Below, one piece after another: positions 41,887-42,686 of a stretch of DNA of 42,686 nt. How positions within the stretch are numbered: position 1 is the stretch's first letter; every line of letters starts with the position of its first letter. The stretch is from DAOUTY01 sp964453665 (GTDB lineage Bacteria; Chloroflexota; Dehalococcoidia; SZUA-161). The notes beneath the pieces were generated by a model. It was given only the letters and a program-made list of their open reading frames with translations, made no database searches and had not been told where the DNA came from. Made by a program: the position numbers and the translations under genes. The stretch covers positions 1 to 42,686 of the forward strand of contig CAYVQT010000028.1 of the NCBI GenBank assembly GCA_964453665.1. Reading direction: 5' to 3'.

Positions 41887-41915
41887 TTGACAAACTCTAA
41901 AAAAAATGTTAAAAG
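41887..41915 (+). promoter_or_regulatory. Candidate promoter for the HTH/zinc-finger gene
   Basis: TTGACA (41887-41892), 17-base spacer, TAAAAG (41910-41915), in an AT-rich stretch 122 bases before the ATG. The leader between shows no obvious structure. Confidence 0.4.
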
Positions 41916-42037
41916 TCCATAGTCCGTGTTTCGCTATATCGGACTCAAGTGACTAGTGACGTTCAAGATAATAATTTTATCAGTCCACAAGTCCACAATA
42001 TAAGGTTACTATCACACGGCTATAAAGAGGAATTCAA

Positions 42038-42445
42038 ATGCCTAATACGCTAATCAAGGACAGTGCAACAAGGATTCTCCAGGTCAACCCCTCGATGAGC
42101 TACGCCGAGGTGGGTAGGATGCTTGGAGTCTCAAGAGAAAGGATCAGGCAGGTAGCTAATAACCGCAAACGCCATCCCAGATTCTGTAACACTTGCGGCA
42201 AGCAGATTCGAATGTTTGACAACGGAGTAACCCAGAACGCCTATTATCAGGGATACTGCCGCGACTGCTGGATAGCAGAGAAGGAGCGAAGAAGAAAAAC
42301 GCACCAACGGACCTTTACTTGTGAATGGTGCGGTACCCGCTTTTCCAGAAAAGCAAGCGCAGTCAGGCGTCAAGAAGAGCTGGGACTGAAGATAAGATGG
42401 TGCAGCAAGCAATGTCAGGGTAAATGGCTGGCAGCAAACCGTTAA
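42038..42445 (+). CDS. Small HTH/zinc-finger protein
   Basis: Probable nucleic-acid-binding protein; target unknown. The 135-residue product has an N-terminal helix-turn-helix (SYAEVGRMLGVSRERIRQVANN, residues 20-41) that closely resembles sigma-70 region 4. Two zinc-binding segments follow: CNTC...CRDC (about residues 50-80) and CEWC...CSKQC (about residues 97-128). It lacks other sigma-factor regions, so it is not a sigma factor by itself. GAGG lies 7 bases before the ATG. A 58-residue gene follows after 64 bases on the same strand. Confidence 0.75.
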   Translation: MPNTLIKDSATRILQVNPSMSYAEVGRMLGVSRERIRQVANNRKRHPRFCNTCGKQIRMFDNGVTQNAYYQGYCRDCWIAEKERRRKTHQRTFTCEWCGTRFSRKASAVRRQEELGLKIRWCSKQCQGKWLAANR

Positions 42446-42509
42446 CAGGCCCAAGCAGGCTGCGAGTGATGACTCGTCTTTCAATAATATTCGTATGAAG
42501 GAGTGTAAG

Positions 42510-42686
42510 ATGAGCAACGGCCAAGTAACTTTTAAGGTGACTCTTAATCTAGATGAGAATTGGGCCAACCACCAGGACAAAGACGAGTTAGTGCAGTACT
42601 TAAAGGAAAGGTTGAACAGCAGTCTTGGCTTCAGGGGACAGGTCCGAAAGTTCAGCGTAGTTGGCAATAAAAAGGGAAAGGACTAG
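42510..42686 (+). CDS. Short protein of unknown function
   Basis: Not recognised. The 58-residue product (after MSNGQVTFKVTLNLDENWANH) looks like a small alpha/beta protein: one beta strand, an amphipathic helix (DELVQYLKERLNSSLG) and a second strand (QVRKFSVVG) ending in a Lys-rich tail. The ATG at 42510 has AAGGAG 6 bases upstream; an in-frame ATG at 42495 lies within that site. The TAG is exactly the last codon of the window, so the gene is complete. It may be co-transcribed with the HTH/zinc-finger gene. Confidence 0.65.
   Translation: MSNGQVTFKVTLNLDENWANHQDKDELVQYLKERLNSSLGFRGQVRKFSVVGNKKGKD

Overview
The window is about 42.7 kb of bacterial chromosome, GC roughly 50-55% by eye, dense with housekeeping genes in short operons. 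The most likely source is a member of the Chloroflexota class Dehalococcoidia (an inference, not proven). Pointers are a mraZ-rsmH-ftsZ cluster with none of the usual peptidoglycan genes between or beside them, a B12-dependent class II ribonucleotide reductase, several lipoproteins with Thr/Pro-rich linkers, a T-box leader on a trp operon, and a second TrpB of the TrpB2 type. No rRNA, tRNA or CRISPR array was seen.

Layout. 1-1.55 kb: lysA with a strong terminator. 1.55-4.02 kb (minus): mraZ-rsmH-ftsZ, headed by a promoter that overlaps four 10-bp MraZ-box repeats. 4.28-13.24 kb (plus): a molybdopterin-type MoaB/MogA gene, trmD, rplS, priA, def, CCA/poly(A) polymerase, secD and secF. 13.5-15.3 kb: a DivIVA-like coiled-coil protein with four perfectly phased 36-residue acidic repeats. 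15.4-18.7 kb: nrdR-nrdJ behind two NrdR boxes spaced 31 bp apart. 18.8-24.4 kb: a radical SAM gene, then yggS, proC and yggT. Between the radical SAM gene and yggS sits a ~2.2-kb island. 24.4-29.1 kb: an amidohydrolase and four small exported or membrane-anchored proteins of unknown role. 29.2-31.1 kb (minus): mnmG. 31.2-39.9 kb: T-box-controlled trpE-trpD-(unknown membrane gene)-trpC-trpF-[REP cluster and transposase remnant]-trpB-trpA-trpB2. 40.1-42.7 kb: a MeaB-type GTPase, a lipoprotein with calcium-binding-type Asp repeats, and a small helix-turn-helix/zinc-finger gene followed by a 58-residue gene that stops exactly at the window edge.

The most unusual part is the island at 20.4-22.6 kb. 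It carries a REP-associated tyrosine transposase (RAYT) whose HUH motif has lost its second histidine, three REP hairpins (two direct, one inverted), and two unrecognised membrane-protein genes. It is flanked by an 83-bp direct repeat, which is the 3' end of the radical SAM gene: one copy completes that gene, and the other carries the yggS ribosome-binding region. A second, more decayed RAYT/REP unit lies inside the trp operon between trpF and trpB.

Regulation is unusually legible: an MraZ operator, an NrdR box pair and a tryptophan T-box are all visible. The trp operon lacks trpG, so the glutaminase partner of TrpE must be encoded elsewhere.
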